Notes: a model not told the origin generated them from the letters alone. A stretch of 64,000 bases of DNA from Pseudomonadota bacterium (GCA_028873515.1 JAGWIG010000007.1:1-64000), one strand, 5' to 3'. Positions 29,023 to 39,878 are shown, counted from the stretch's first letter. Translations and numbers: made by a program.

Positions 29023-29498
29023 ATCATTTTAGTAAACATCATAGTTCACAAGTTCTACAGATCTGAACAGCCTCATCCCCTCCACAACACTGAGGGCTTA
29101 AGACACGCAACCGCCTAATAAATATCCACCGGCTCACCATTCACAACATCGTGTTGAAGACGGATGCACTGACAAGGAGAATATCAACACCGGGTGAATG
29201 AGTAATGCAAGCTCCCTAAGCTAAGTTAAACAACTATCAAGCCATATACCTTAATCAGTATGGCAGACTTCTTTTATCCAGAGGTCCCAAATGGAGAAGA
29301 TCTTAGCCCTAATCATTCAGTAAGATGGAGTCTTACAAGAAAATCGATTATTAGCTGCGTAAGCCTTGAATAAAACCAGGGTAATCGTCCAGGTGAAAAA
29401 TTAGTTCGAGAAATCGATCTCCTGTATTGATTAAAATTGAGGCAAGGCCTATTTTTCCTGAAAATTTCAACTACCTGAAATTTTTTGCACAGCCGAAA

Positions 29499-30617
29499 TC
29501 AGAAAAAAATCAAACCAAAAAAAATCAGGAGGATTTCAATAAACAAAACGTGACGAATACGCAAACGACCCTGAATGACCCCACCAAGAAACCATAACCC
29601 GGCAATGATAAAGGTAGCCAGCAAGCCTGATTGAAGTGATGTAAGCAGTGCAGCATTCCACAGCAAGAATGCCGTTACGAGCAACAAAAAAGAAAACTGT
29701 AAGCAGCTGAACCAGATTGCATCACGGCTCATGGGTGGATCATAACGCCTTACCAGAGAGCCCGATCCGATGGCTGGCCTGCCATACGCATTCCCTTCAG
29801 GTTTCCAACCCGGTGGCATCAACAGAACTCGCATTTTGTTCGATAAACCCCGAGTAAACCAGACATCTTTCGCTAAAGCCCAATATACACTTACAACCGC
29901 CCAAAGCGGATCCCAGCTTTGAAGCAAAGGACGAGTTCCATAAACGCAGGGTTCACGTTCCTCGACAAAACTACCAAACATGCGATCCCAAATTACCAGC
30001 AGCCCCCCATAATTACGATCAATGTATTGCTTATTAATGGCATGATGCACACGGTGGTTAGAAGGGGAAGAAAAAACAAAATCAAACCAGCCAAGCTTAC
30101 CGATATGTTCCGTATGAATCCATATCTGGTAGAGAAGAACTGCAAGTCCTGTAACGCCAAATATAAAAGGGGGGACACCGATAATTGCCATAGGGGTATA
30201 AAAAACCCATCCAAGAATCATATAAGCACTCTCCTGTCGCAAAGCGGTCGAGAAATTGAAATCCTGACTTTGATGATGAACAACATGCGCAGCCCATAAG
30301 ATTGCCGACTGATGCGACATGCGATGCAACCAGTAATCACAAAAATCAAAAAAAACAATCGCTGCAACCCAACCTTCCCAGGTAATCCAGAATGCTTGGG
30401 AAGGGAAGAACGCAAGATGCCTGTAGACCATAGAATATAACCCGATTTGGAACAGCCGGGTAAAAACTGCGACCACCTGACTTAAAAGACCTTGACTAAG
30501 ACTACTTATGGCATCATTCAATCGATAGGTGTTCCGTCCTCTTACCCAGCCATAAATAAATTCAGCCAAAACAAGAAGAGCAAATACTGGAAAGGCGAGA
30601 ACGAGAGTTTTATGCAT
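29499..30617 (-). CDS. Sterol desaturase / fatty acid hydroxylase family membrane protein
   Basis: Histidine-box motifs HRMSHQ, HVVHHQS, NHRVHHAINKQYIDRNYGG. Confidence 0.88.
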   Translation of the reverse strand: MHKTLVLAFPVFALLVLAEFIYGWVRGRNTYRLNDAISSLSQGLLSQVVAVFTRLFQIGLYSMVYRHLAFFPSQAFWITWEGWVAAIVFFDFCDYWLHRMSHQSAILWAAHVVHHQSQDFNFSTALRQESAYMILGWVFYTPMAIIGVPPFIFGVTGLAVLLYQIWIHTEHIGKLGWFDFVFSSPSNHRVHHAINKQYIDRNYGGLLVIWDRMFGSFVEEREPCVYGTRPLLQSWDPLWAVVSVYWALAKDVWFTRGLSNKMRVLLMPPGWKPEGNAYGRPAIGSGSLVRRYDPPMSRDAIWFSCLQFSFLLLVTAFLLWNAALLTSLQSGLLATFIIAGLWFLGGVIQGRLRIRHVLFIEILLIFFGLIFF

Positions 30618-30744
30618 AACTGGATTTCATGGTGATTAATCCCTCCTGCGCTGCAATTTTAAGCAAAGATCATAAAAAAATACACCACTTGCCTGCCACA
30701 TATTCTTCTCATCTGCATAGGCTACCAGAAACATTCTAAATTTA

Positions 30745-31977
30745 TCAAAAAAGGGCACGACGGATTACTGCACTCAAGGACAGACCCTGAACCAGTACCG
30801 AAAAGACTACAACCACATAGGTAACCGTAAGTATAATCCGCTTACCGGGTATATCTGGTATGGACAAAGCCATGGCCATGGACAATCCTCCACGGAGCCC
30901 AGCCCATGTCATCACAGCTATTTCACCTTTCGTAAAATGGCGTATCGGACGAATAATTCCTGCAGATAAAACAATGCTCGCCAGACGGCCAATCAGCACA
31001 ACAGCAATGGCAAAAAAACCAAGAACCAGAAAAATCCGATCTGGCGACAAGGCAATGACTTCAAGACCTATTAACATGAAAAGAACTGCATTAAGAATGT
31101 CATCCACCAGTTCCCAAAATATATCCAGCCTTTCAAGCACTAATGCAGAAACAGCTCTATTCTGCCCCCTGTTCCCAATCACAAGGCCGGATACGACAAT
31201 TGCAATTGGTGCTGAAACATGGATCAGTTCTGCCAAAGCATATCCCCCTGCCGCAAGGGCAAGCGTCATCAGAATCTCGATCTGATAATCATCCACTTCA
31301 CGCAGAAAAAAAGACACCATCATACCTAAAACATATCCCATGGCTACACCCCCGGCCGCCTCACCCAGCATAAATACCGAAATATCAAGGTAAGCCGGTT
31401 GAGTATGACTCAACGCAATTTGAAGCAATGTCAAAAATACCACTACACCAACCCCATCATTAAAAAGGGATTCTGCCGTAATCACGATCTCAAGAGATTT
31501 GGGTGTTTTCATTCTCTTCATGATCCCAAGAACTGAAATGGGATCAGTTGGGGAAATTAGTGCACCAAAAAGTAATGCGTGCAGCAGAGAAACATGAAGG
31601 TCTAAAAAATATGTCAACAACCAGAAAAGTCCGCCAGTAATGATGGTTGCAGAAAAGACACCTATCGTTGCCATTACAGCAACAGGCCATTTCTGCAACT
31701 TCAACTCCGCAAAGTTCACATGCATGGCCCCCGCGAAAAGAAAAAAAGCCAGCAGCCCGTTCAGGATAAGCTGGTAAAAATTTATACTTTTTACAAACCT
31801 ATCCACTCCGGAAAGATCTATTAAACCTGTTGCCGCAAATCCAACGATTACAAGAGAAATTGACAATGAAACCACCATAAGACCTATCGTGGTGGGTAAG
31901 TGCAAATAGCGGTAATTGATGTAGGCCGCAAAAGCAGACAGGCAAAGAACAATTGCAACAGTCTGGAATAAGGTCAT
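30745..31977 (-). CDS. CPA1-type cation:proton antiporter
   Basis: 410 aa multi-TM; GALISPTDPISVLGIMKRM, AESLFNDGVGVVVFLTLL, WAGLRGGLSMAMALSIP. Confidence 0.92.
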   Translation of the reverse strand: MTLFQTVAIVLCLSAFAAYINYRYLHLPTTIGLMVVSLSISLVIVGFAATGLIDLSGVDRFVKSINFYQLILNGLLAFFLFAGAMHVNFAELKLQKWPVAVMATIGVFSATIITGGLFWLLTYFLDLHVSLLHALLFGALISPTDPISVLGIMKRMKTPKSLEIVITAESLFNDGVGVVVFLTLLQIALSHTQPAYLDISVFMLGEAAGGVAMGYVLGMMVSFFLREVDDYQIEILMTLALAAGGYALAELIHVSAPIAIVVSGLVIGNRGQNRAVSALVLERLDIFWELVDDILNAVLFMLIGLEVIALSPDRIFLVLGFFAIAVVLIGRLASIVLSAGIIRPIRHFTKGEIAVMTWAGLRGGLSMAMALSIPDIPGKRIILTVTYVVVVFSVLVQGLSLSAVIRRALF

Positions 31978-32099
31978 TATTTAGCTCGGATTTATTTTTT
32001 AAAACATCTATGAAAGCAGCCAGCCTTGCAACAACATGAAAAAACAATAATGAAATAAGTTCTCAGGTCAAGTGAAACACAAATGAGCCGTTGAATCCT

Positions 32100-34103
32100 T
32101 CAGGCATGGGTATCAATTTCTTCATCGACCTGGTTTCCATTAAGTTCCATCCATCCCCGCCTGGACTCAGCTTCCTTTTTTGCCATCAGCATCTGGAACA
32201 GATCGTGTGTGCTGGACATGCCTGACTTATCCACTACCCGGACTGGAAGCAGCCTGCGAGTATCAGGATTCATGGTTGTCTCCCAAAGCTGATCCGGGTT
32301 CATCTCTCCCAACCCTTTAAAACGGGTAACGGTCCATGATCCTTCACGTACTTTTTCTACCCTCAATTTTTCCTCAATTACTTCCAGCTCATTACTGTCA
32401 AGCGCATAAATCTTCCGCGGAGGACGATTTTTCCCAAGTGAAGGTACATCCACACGATAGAGCGGGGGATGTGCAATATAGATCTTTCCCTGTTCAACCA
32501 GCTTTGGAAAATGTCTGTAAAATAGGGTAAGCAGCAACACCTGGATATGAAATCCATCCACATCTGCATCAGACATGATGCAGATTTTTCCATATCGCAA
32601 CCCGGACAGATCAACTTCCTCCTCTTTCGTGTGCGGATCCACGCCAATCGCAACAGCAATATCATGAATTTCACTATTGGCCAGCAAACGATCCTTATCA
32701 ATCTCCCATGAATTCAGTCCTTTCCCCCTTAAAGGTAAAATAGCCTGCGTATCCTTGCTGCGACCGAGTTTTGCTGATCCACCCGCTGAATCCCCTTCCA
32801 CCAGAAAAAGTTCTGAAAGCGCAGGATCCTTTTCCTCGCAATCCGTAAGCTTACCCGGTAATACTGCAACACCACTGGATTTCTTACGTTCAACCTTCTG
32901 CAGCTGCTTCAATCTGCTACTGGCTTGACTAATTGCCAATTCCGCAATGGCTCGGCCAAAATCCACGTGTTCATTAAGCCACAATTCAAGTGGATCCCTT
33001 ACCAACGAGTTCACGAGCTTGACTGCGTCACGCGAATTAAGTTTTTCCTTCACCTGCCCCTGAAACTGGGGATCGAGTATGCGTGCAGAGAGCACAAAAC
33101 AGGTTTTCCCCCAAATATCCTCGGCAGTCAATTTGACCCCCCGAGGCATCATATTGTGATGTTCAGCAAAAGCTTTGACAGCTTCAAACTGTGCCTGCCG
33201 TAATCCTGCCTCATGTGTGCCTCCATTTGCAGTCGGTATGAGATTCACAAAACTTTCGCCAACCCCCCCTCCTTCGGCACACCAAGCTATGGCCCAAGCA
33301 ACACCCTCACCCAGAGCAAAAGTATCTCCTGCTTCTTTGTGACCGATATATTTTTCCCCGAAAAACACCGGAGCGACCGGTTCCTTTCCCTCCAGCATCT
33401 CCAGAATATAACCTTTGAGGCCATCAGGATAATGCCAGTTACGGGTTTCTGTCTCCCGCCCTTCCTGCTCAATATTAAATGTGACTTCCACTCCGGGTAA
33501 GAGAACCGCCTTCGATCGAAGCAAACGTTCCATTTCAGAGACAGGAATCCGTGCTGTATCAAAATAACGCCCGTCTGGCCATACTCTTACTGAAGTTCCG
33601 GTCTGCCTTGGATTTTTAAGTTTCGCAATTATTTCAACCGGCTTCAAAACGTTACCATCTGCAAAAACAATCTGGTGCAGAAAACCGTCCCGTCTCACAT
33701 TAACTTCAAGCCTTGTAGACAGGGCATTTGTAACAGAAACTCCAACCCCATGAAGACCCCCAGCAAAAGCATAGGCCCCCGTTCCAGAAGTCTTATCAAA
33801 CTTTCCTCCAGCATGAAGACGCGTAAAAACCAGTTCCACAACAGGCACCTTTTCTTCAGGATGCAACCCTACAGGAATCCCCCGCCCATCATCTTCAACC
33901 GTCACCGATCCATCAATATGCATGGTTACGGTGATTCGTTGAGAAAAACCCCCGAGGGCTTCATCAGCTGAATTATCTATCACCTCCTGGATGATATGAA
34001 CAGGGTTTTCCGTTCGAGTATACATTCCCGGACGTTCCTTCACAGGTTCAAGACCCTTTAAAATCCGGATATCACTCTCAACATACTGACTGACTTTTGC
34101 CAT
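32100..34103 (-). CDS. parE: DNA topoisomerase IV subunit B
   Basis: RPGMYTRTENPVHIIQEVIDNSADEALGG, LVEGDSAGGSAKLGRSKDTQAILPLRGKGLN, MSDADVDGFHI. Confidence 0.95.
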   Translation of the reverse strand: MAKVSQYVESDIRILKGLEPVKERPGMYTRTENPVHIIQEVIDNSADEALGGFSQRITVTMHIDGSVTVEDDGRGIPVGLHPEEKVPVVELVFTRLHAGGKFDKTSGTGAYAFAGGLHGVGVSVTNALSTRLEVNVRRDGFLHQIVFADGNVLKPVEIIAKLKNPRQTGTSVRVWPDGRYFDTARIPVSEMERLLRSKAVLLPGVEVTFNIEQEGRETETRNWHYPDGLKGYILEMLEGKEPVAPVFFGEKYIGHKEAGDTFALGEGVAWAIAWCAEGGGVGESFVNLIPTANGGTHEAGLRQAQFEAVKAFAEHHNMMPRGVKLTAEDIWGKTCFVLSARILDPQFQGQVKEKLNSRDAVKLVNSLVRDPLELWLNEHVDFGRAIAELAISQASSRLKQLQKVERKKSSGVAVLPGKLTDCEEKDPALSELFLVEGDSAGGSAKLGRSKDTQAILPLRGKGLNSWEIDKDRLLANSEIHDIAVAIGVDPHTKEEEVDLSGLRYGKICIMSDADVDGFHIQVLLLTLFYRHFPKLVEQGKIYIAHPPLYRVDVPSLGKNRPPRKIYALDSNELEVIEEKLRVEKVREGSWTVTRFKGLGEMNPDQLWETTMNPDTRRLLPVRVVDKSGMSSTHDLFQMLMAKKEAESRRGWMELNGNQVDEEIDTHA

Positions 34104-34123
34104 GTATTATTATTCCTGATAGA

Positions 34124-34150
34124 AAAGGACACCCGCATGTAACGGGTGCC
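34124..34150 (-). terminator. Terminator-like hairpin in the parE leader
   Basis: Minus strand GGCACCCG-TTACATG-CGGGTGTCC followed by TTTTCT, about 20-30 nt before the parE ATG. Confidence 0.55.
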
Positions 34151-34290
34151 TTATTGTATTCCTGATTTTAAGTCGCATGAGAAGCAAAATCAAACCTACT
34201 GTATATACATGATACTGGATTGGCCCAATGCAGCATTAGCAATCTTCAATAACATGAACCCATGCAACAACAGCCGGTAAGATATTGCAG

Positions 34291-34311
34291 AAAAGGATCG
34301 CCAATCGATCC
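34291..34311 (-). terminator. Short terminator-like hairpin downstream of the ABC permease
   Basis: Minus strand GGATCG-ATTGG-CGATCC followed by TTTTCTG. Confidence 0.4.
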
Positions 34312-34426
34312 TGATATGGCACCAATTGTCTGAAACCGCACTCAAAAGGAGGATATTTCCCTTTTTCTTATCCCTGCTTATCCCTGAACCCTTACTTTTT
34401 CAGTTTACACCTGCGCGAAATGAAGT

Positions 34427-34485
34427 CTCCCACCACCAAAACCCTTGCGGTCTTATAGTGGGAGTTCCTGGATCAACGACCAGAA
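34427..34485. other. Structured palindromic element of unknown origin
   Basis: CTCCCAC(34427-34433)...GTGGGAG(34458-34464) enclosing AAAACC-CTTGC-GGTCTT, followed by CTGG-N8-CCAG. Confidence 0.45.
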
Positions 34486-34502
34486 CGCTTCATGATTTCA
34501 CC

Positions 34503-36944
34503 CTATTCATAGAGAAAGACAAGAGGAGGATGACGCAGCAGCGGGAAAAGCATGAATATTCCTGCTGCAATAAATGCAGCTATTCCCAGCAACACGCCCA
34601 TCAACACAAGGAACCCAAAATATTGAGGATGCAAATCGAATACCATGCGTGCAAGATATTGTGATAGCCCTCCGCCTAGTATGCTGGCAATCATCCCCCC
34701 GGTAATTCCCATTACTCCAAATTCACTGACAACTACCCACAGCAGAGATAGCTGACCCGCTCCCAAAAGACGCATCAGGGCAAGCTCCCGTCTACGCTCG
34801 GTAAAACTTGCCACAATTCCTGCCCACAGCAACAGAACCCCGGAAATTAATAACAGGCCAGAAAGCGAAGATACTCCCCTCGCGACAGCATTTACATACC
34901 CCCTCAAAGTTCCAATAACTTGGGTAACATCAATATCGCTGATTCCCGGATAATGAGAATCAAATAATTCAAGTTTACTCTGCATATTATTCGGAATATA
35001 AACACTGGCTATCCCACTATATGGCCAGCCTGCAAGGCTACCTGGCGCCGCTTCAACAAAAAAATTTACCTTGAATGAAGACCATGTTACCTTACGCAGA
35101 TTAACTATGGGCTGTGTTATGGTTCGACCTGCTTCACTAAAGCTGAGCCAATCACCAACATGAAGATCAAGAGTTCTCGCAAGTCCTGATTCCACCGAAA
35201 ACCCAGTGCCGCCCGCCATCAGGAGATGCCCTTCAATCAAATTATTTTTTTCATCCTGTGTAGTCTCTGAAAGGTTGAACTCACGATTAGCCAGATGTCT
35301 CGCATGCATGCCAGTATAGGTATGATCCATCACGGGTTTCCCATTAATGGCTACAAGCCTTGCTTTCACCATGGTTCGGACAAAAACCTTGTGCCCGGTC
35401 AATTTCATCAACCCAGCTTCAAAAGAAGTGATTTCAGAGGGAAGAATATCAATAAAAAAATGATTCGGGGTATCAGCAGGCAAACTGGCATACCAGGATT
35501 TTTCAAGGCCTTGCCTTACCAGAGTTGCACTCATGAAAAGAGCGAGAGCTATTGCCAAGGAAGCGGTCTGCAAACCTGCAGCCCAGCCGTTTTGTTTCAG
35601 CCTCCCCACGGCCATACTAAACACTGAAGGCCGCAAGAAAGCAAACCTGGACCAGAATATCAGCAACAGGCGTGAAAAAAATACGGCTAAAATAATCATC
35701 GCGCTAACAGAAAAAATCAGCCAAACTTCCCTTACCTGCCAAAGCATAACACCAGCTATGACTGCAAAACCAGGAATAAAACCCAAAAGCCCGGACTGAT
35801 GAATTTCTGCTTTGCAAAGTAACGCACCCAACGACCAGCCATTCAATGATAGCAGCGCTGGGATGGCAAAAAACAGCATTAGCAAAGGAGATGCGAGGAA
35901 TCCCGTGAAAAAAAGATAGGCTGGATTTACAGAGGGTAAAGTAAACCCAAGAACTGGGGAAAGAATTGAAGTTAAGCCCAAATCAAGAAGATAGCCACAT
36001 AACAATCCGGGAAGGGTTGCCAGAATAGCCAGCAAAGAAAAAAAAATGACATAAGCACGTAGAATACGGTGCCTGACTACCCCAAGGGCCAGAAGAATAC
36101 CAACAACCTGACGCTGACTATATACATAGGCATTCGCGCACATGGCAAATGCAATGGCGGCAAGCATGGCCGCTACCATTGCTGCAAGAGAAAAATAACG
36201 TTGAAGTGGCTGAATTATATGAGAAATTTCTGGATTCAGATCCCCTGCTGTGCCGATACGCATGCCCCGTTGCAGATTCTGTTTCGTAAATAACTCATAG
36301 CGACTGACATCACCCTGATCTCCAGCTACATAGAGATTATACCCAATATGTGCAAATGCACCGAGAAGATGCGTTTGAGACAAATCCGTATCGTTCAACA
36401 CCAAAGCCGGGGCCAACGCTGAAAACAGGTCTTCTACAACAGGCCCCTGTTTTAATATTCCAGAAATGGTAAGCGTAGCCTCCCCCAAGGTCACAGAGGA
36501 ACCTATTGTAACATTAAGGAAATGTGCAAGCTTTTCATCCACATAAACCATGTGAGAAGAAGGGGCACCTAACTTACTTACTTTCCCCGCACCAGTTTCT
36601 ACAAGATAATTCCCGCGTAGCGGAAAATTACCAGACACTGCTTCAACCATAGCAAGCCTGGCCTTATTTCTGGAAAAAACCATGCTTGGGAAAGTTTTCA
36701 TTGTTGCAGTCTGCAGATGATAGCCTGTTGCATTTACTTCAAATGGCTCTGGGATGGAGGTATCGCCATGCACAACCAGATCGGCACCTATAAGCGAAGT
36801 TGCGTGGGCCGTTAAGGCAGTATTGAGTTCTTGTGAAAAAATAAGCATGACACTCCCCGCTACAACTGCAACAAGGAGACAAACAAACATCAGTCGCAGT
36901 TCGCGCCGCCGCCAATCATAAATAGGCAGCCGCCATAAGGGCAT
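34503..36944 (-). CDS. ABC transporter permease, FtsX-like (YbbP-like)
   Basis: 813 aa with two FtsX-type domains; overlaps the ATPase gene upstream. Confidence 0.88.
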   Translation of the reverse strand: MPLWRLPIYDWRRRELRLMFVCLLVAVVAGSVMLIFSQELNTALTAHATSLIGADLVVHGDTSIPEPFEVNATGYHLQTATMKTFPSMVFSRNKARLAMVEAVSGNFPLRGNYLVETGAGKVSKLGAPSSHMVYVDEKLAHFLNVTIGSSVTLGEATLTISGILKQGPVVEDLFSALAPALVLNDTDLSQTHLLGAFAHIGYNLYVAGDQGDVSRYELFTKQNLQRGMRIGTAGDLNPEISHIIQPLQRYFSLAAMVAAMLAAIAFAMCANAYVYSQRQVVGILLALGVVRHRILRAYVIFFSLLAILATLPGLLCGYLLDLGLTSILSPVLGFTLPSVNPAYLFFTGFLASPLLMLFFAIPALLSLNGWSLGALLCKAEIHQSGLLGFIPGFAVIAGVMLWQVREVWLIFSVSAMIILAVFFSRLLLIFWSRFAFLRPSVFSMAVGRLKQNGWAAGLQTASLAIALALFMSATLVRQGLEKSWYASLPADTPNHFFIDILPSEITSFEAGLMKLTGHKVFVRTMVKARLVAINGKPVMDHTYTGMHARHLANREFNLSETTQDEKNNLIEGHLLMAGGTGFSVESGLARTLDLHVGDWLSFSEAGRTITQPIVNLRKVTWSSFKVNFFVEAAPGSLAGWPYSGIASVYIPNNMQSKLELFDSHYPGISDIDVTQVIGTLRGYVNAVARGVSSLSGLLLISGVLLLWAGIVASFTERRRELALMRLLGAGQLSLLWVVVSEFGVMGITGGMIASILGGGLSQYLARMVFDLHPQYFGFLVLMGVLLGIAAFIAAGIFMLFPLLRHPPLVFLYE

Positions 36945-37621
36945 CAGGGTTGAGCCTCCTGTAAAATGCCGTTTTTCAAGAGATACCTGTATGCACAGCG
37001 ACGCGAAAGGGATTCATCATGGGTCACAAGTACGAGCGTTGTTCGTAAATGTTTATTTAAATCAAGAAGTAAATCAATAATACGTGCTCCAGTATCCATA
37101 TCAAGATTACCAGTTGGTTCATCAGCAAGTAAAAGCTTTGGAGAAATGACGAATGCCCTGGCAATGGCAACGCGCTGCTGTTCGCCTCCTGAAAGTGCAT
37201 TGGGTAAGTGATTCAACCGTTCAGAAAGACCAACCTGTTCTAACGCTTCAGTCGCACGAGATCGGGCAGCATGTTTTCCAAGCAGTATTAAAGGAAGCAT
37301 TACGTTTTCAAGGGCAGTCAAGGAGGGCATGAGCAAAAAGGACTGAAATACAATACCAATATTTTCCCCTCGCATTCGAGTACGGGTTTCTTCGTCCAAC
37401 TCAGAAAAAGCAGAGCCTTCCAGCTCAATGTTTCCTGCATCAGGCGTTTCAATGCCTGCCATAAGATGAATAAGCGTACTTTTCCCTGCTCCTGAAGCAC
37501 CAAGAATGGCTATAGTCTGGCCTTTTTCCACTTTAAGTGTAATCCCACAAAGCAGTGGAATATCCGGTATTTTCAGACGACGTTCTACATTCTTCAGCTC
37601 TAGAAGCGGATGGGCCGTCAC
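36944..37621 (-). CDS. ABC transporter ATPase (YbbA/LolD-like)
   Basis: Walker A GASGAGKST, LSGGEQQRVAIARAF signature, LLADEPTGNLD. Confidence 0.92.
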   Translation of the reverse strand: MTAHPLLELKNVERRLKIPDIPLLCGITLKVEKGQTIAILGASGAGKSTLIHLMAGIETPDAGNIELEGSAFSELDEETRTRMRGENIGIVFQSFLLMPSLTALENVMLPLILLGKHAARSRATEALEQVGLSERLNHLPNALSGGEQQRVAIARAFVISPKLLLADEPTGNLDMDTGARIIDLLLDLNKHLRTTLVLVTHDESLSRRCAYRYLLKNGILQEAQP

Positions 37622-38400
37622 ACCTCAATCCTGGTCCGTGGAAACAACCTTGCGAAATTACGTCCCGTCTCCTCAATAAGAAGATCGACCGGGATATCAC
37701 GCAAAAGCGCAATATGTTCAGCGACACGCCTTACATAAGCGGGCTCATTTATTTTGCCACGATAAGGTGTAGGTGCGAGGTAAGGAGAATCCGTTTCAAC
37801 AAGCATCCTTTCTAAAGGAATCCTTTTAGCTACCTCCTGCAATGCAGTCGCATTCTTGAACGTGATAATTCCAGAGAATGAAATATAAAAACCAAGATCC
37901 ATAGCTGCCTCAGCAACTTCAAGATCTTCCGTAAAACAATGCATCACCCCTCCGACTGCTTCAGCTCCCTCGTCCCGCATCAACTTCAAGGTATCGCCTG
38001 CTGCCATTCTGGTATGAACTATCAGTGGTAATCCAGATTCCTTCGCAGCACAAATATGTCTTGCAAATCGTTCGCGCTGCCAAAGAGGGGCGTCAGTTAA
38101 ACGAAAATAATCAAGTCCTGTTTCACCAATTGCAACTACTTTGGGATGTTTTGCGAGATTAACCAAATCTTCAATTGTAGGCTCTGTTCCCTCCTTCTCA
38201 TCAGGATGAACCCCAACTGAAGCGAAAACATGTGAAAAACGTTCTGCCAGGTCAAGGACTTCATGAAAACGTTCAAGCGTTACGCTTACACACAAAGCCT
38301 GTTCAACCTGCGCTTCTCGCATATGGGCCATGACTTCATCAATACGTGAAGCTAAATCAGGAAAATTAAGATGACAATGAGAATCTACCAGCATAGACAT
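37618..38400 (-). CDS. TatD-family hydrolase / DNase
   Basis: LVDSHCHLNFPDL, GETGLDYF, METDSPYLAP-type motif (LVETDSPYLAPTPYRGK). Confidence 0.93.
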   Translation of the reverse strand: MSMLVDSHCHLNFPDLASRIDEVMAHMREAQVEQALCVSVTLERFHEVLDLAERFSHVFASVGVHPDEKEGTEPTIEDLVNLAKHPKVVAIGETGLDYFRLTDAPLWQRERFARHICAAKESGLPLIVHTRMAAGDTLKLMRDEGAEAVGGVMHCFTEDLEVAEAAMDLGFYISFSGIITFKNATALQEVAKRIPLERMLVETDSPYLAPTPYRGKINEPAYVRRVAEHIALLRDIPVDLLIEETGRNFARLFPRTRIEV

Positions 38401-38427
38401 CCCGAAACCAAAACAAGTTAGATTAAC

Positions 38428-38856
38428 CTACATGGTATGGGTAATGCGAACATTCTGGCCAATACCGGCAAGAAGACCTTCAATCCGACGTTTTGCAGCA
38501 CTTCCATTTTCATTCGTACTAAACTGTACACCAATTCCCTGCTTTTTATGGCCTGGAGCCTGAGCAGGCGTTACCCATACTACCCGCCCGTCAGCCTTGA
38601 CCGGGTTCGGGTCATCCAGTAGATGTAAAAGCATGAATATTTCATCATGAAGCTGGTAACCCCTTGTAGTCGGAATAAACAACCCACCACCAATAACAAA
38701 TGGCATCCAGGCTGAGTACAAAGCTTCCCTTTCCTTGATACGCAAAGAAATTACACCAGGTCTTTCTGACTGATGGTTTCCATCGGCATTACCAGTCGAC
38801 TGTGCCGAAACAGTTGTAAAGGCGGTCATTTCTTTTTGATTTATATTCATCGACAT
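38428..38856 (-). CDS. PilZ domain protein
   Basis: Position between tatD and holB; GYQLHDEIFMLLHLLDDPNPVKADGRVVWVTPAQAPGHKKQGIGVQF. Confidence 0.8.
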   Translation of the reverse strand: MSMNINQKEMTAFTTVSAQSTGNADGNHQSERPGVISLRIKEREALYSAWMPFVIGGGLFIPTTRGYQLHDEIFMLLHLLDDPNPVKADGRVVWVTPAQAPGHKKQGIGVQFSTNENGSAAKRRIEGLLAGIGQNVRITHTM

Positions 38857-38888
38857 CGATTATATATCCGGTACCTTGAACATGAATC

Positions 38889-39878
38889 CTAACGCAATAA
38901 TGCCTTACGCGAAACAAACAAGGCCCTGTAATCCAGCAACAATTCTTCCAGACATAACTGGACATTGAGTGGATGATTAACCGTTCTCATACGGTCAATA
39001 ACCTTTTGAGCAAAACGTGCAAGCTCAATTCGTTCGATACGAAAAACAAGCCGTAACAAGGCTTCAGCCTCCTCAGCATGACACCGGACTGAGCCAATAG
39101 CAAGTGCTGCCAGCAAATCAAATACCCACTTGTATATCCAGGTTAATACTTTTACAAAATCAACATGCATGATCCGTTCAGCGAGATTCACTACATTAAG
39201 TTCTGATGGATGGCATAGGGCATCCAGTAACACAAGGCGGACTGGCTCATCATCCCCCATGCTCAATTCAAGTGCAAGCAACGGCCCGCCCCCGGCTTGG
39301 ACAAGCCATGATTGTGCCTTGGACACATGATTGGCTTCAAGCCAATCAAGAGCTTCTTGCTCCTTTGGCAATGGCATCTCCAGTCTTGCACAACGACTCA
39401 GAACAGTCAGTGGCAACATGCCTGGACGATGGCTTACGAGGATTAGATACGTCCCGGAATTGGGCTCTTCCAATGTTTTCAGAAGTGAATTGGCAGCATT
39501 GACATTAAGTGCTTCAGCAGGATAAACGAGGACTACACGTCTCCCACCCTGATGTGTGGTAAGGCCGATCCTTTCACCCAAATCACGGACCTGCTCCACC
39601 TTTATGACTTTGGAGGCTTTCTTGTTTCCATCCTCTTCAAGCGGAAAAACCTCGATAAAATCTGGATGAGAACCCTGGCTAAGATAATGGCAGCTTGCAC
39701 AAACCCCGCATGGAATAGTCTTTTCAGATTCGGAGCACAGCAGAAAGCTAGTCAATGTGCGGGCAAAATCCAATTTCCCGATACCCTGCCTACCATAAAT
39801 CAACAGTGCATGGGGCAATAAATCAGGTCTCGCAACACGTCCCCAGACTGAATGTTGCCATGGATAAATTGGGCTCAT
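38889..39878 (-). CDS. holB: DNA polymerase III subunit delta'
   Basis: HALLIYGRQGIGKLDFAR, CSESEKTIPCGVCASCHYLSQGSHPDF, NAANSLLKTLEEP. Confidence 0.93.
   Translation of the reverse strand: MSPIYPWQHSVWGRVARPDLLPHALLIYGRQGIGKLDFARTLTSFLLCSESEKTIPCGVCASCHYLSQGSHPDFIEVFPLEEDGNKKASKVIKVEQVRDLGERIGLTTHQGGRRVVLVYPAEALNVNAANSLLKTLEEPNSGTYLILVSHRPGMLPLTVLSRCARLEMPLPKEQEALDWLEANHVSKAQSWLVQAGGGPLLALELSMGDDEPVRLVLLDALCHPSELNVVNLAERIMHVDFVKVLTWIYKWVFDLLAALAIGSVRCHAEEAEALLRLVFRIERIELARFAQKVIDRMRTVNHPLNVQLCLEELLLDYRALFVSRKALLR

Noticed and set aside
29041-29498. Possible degraded gene or IS between the methyltransferase and the sterol desaturase
   Set aside because: Translated both strands by eye without finding a recognisable family; only weak AT-rich inverted repeats.
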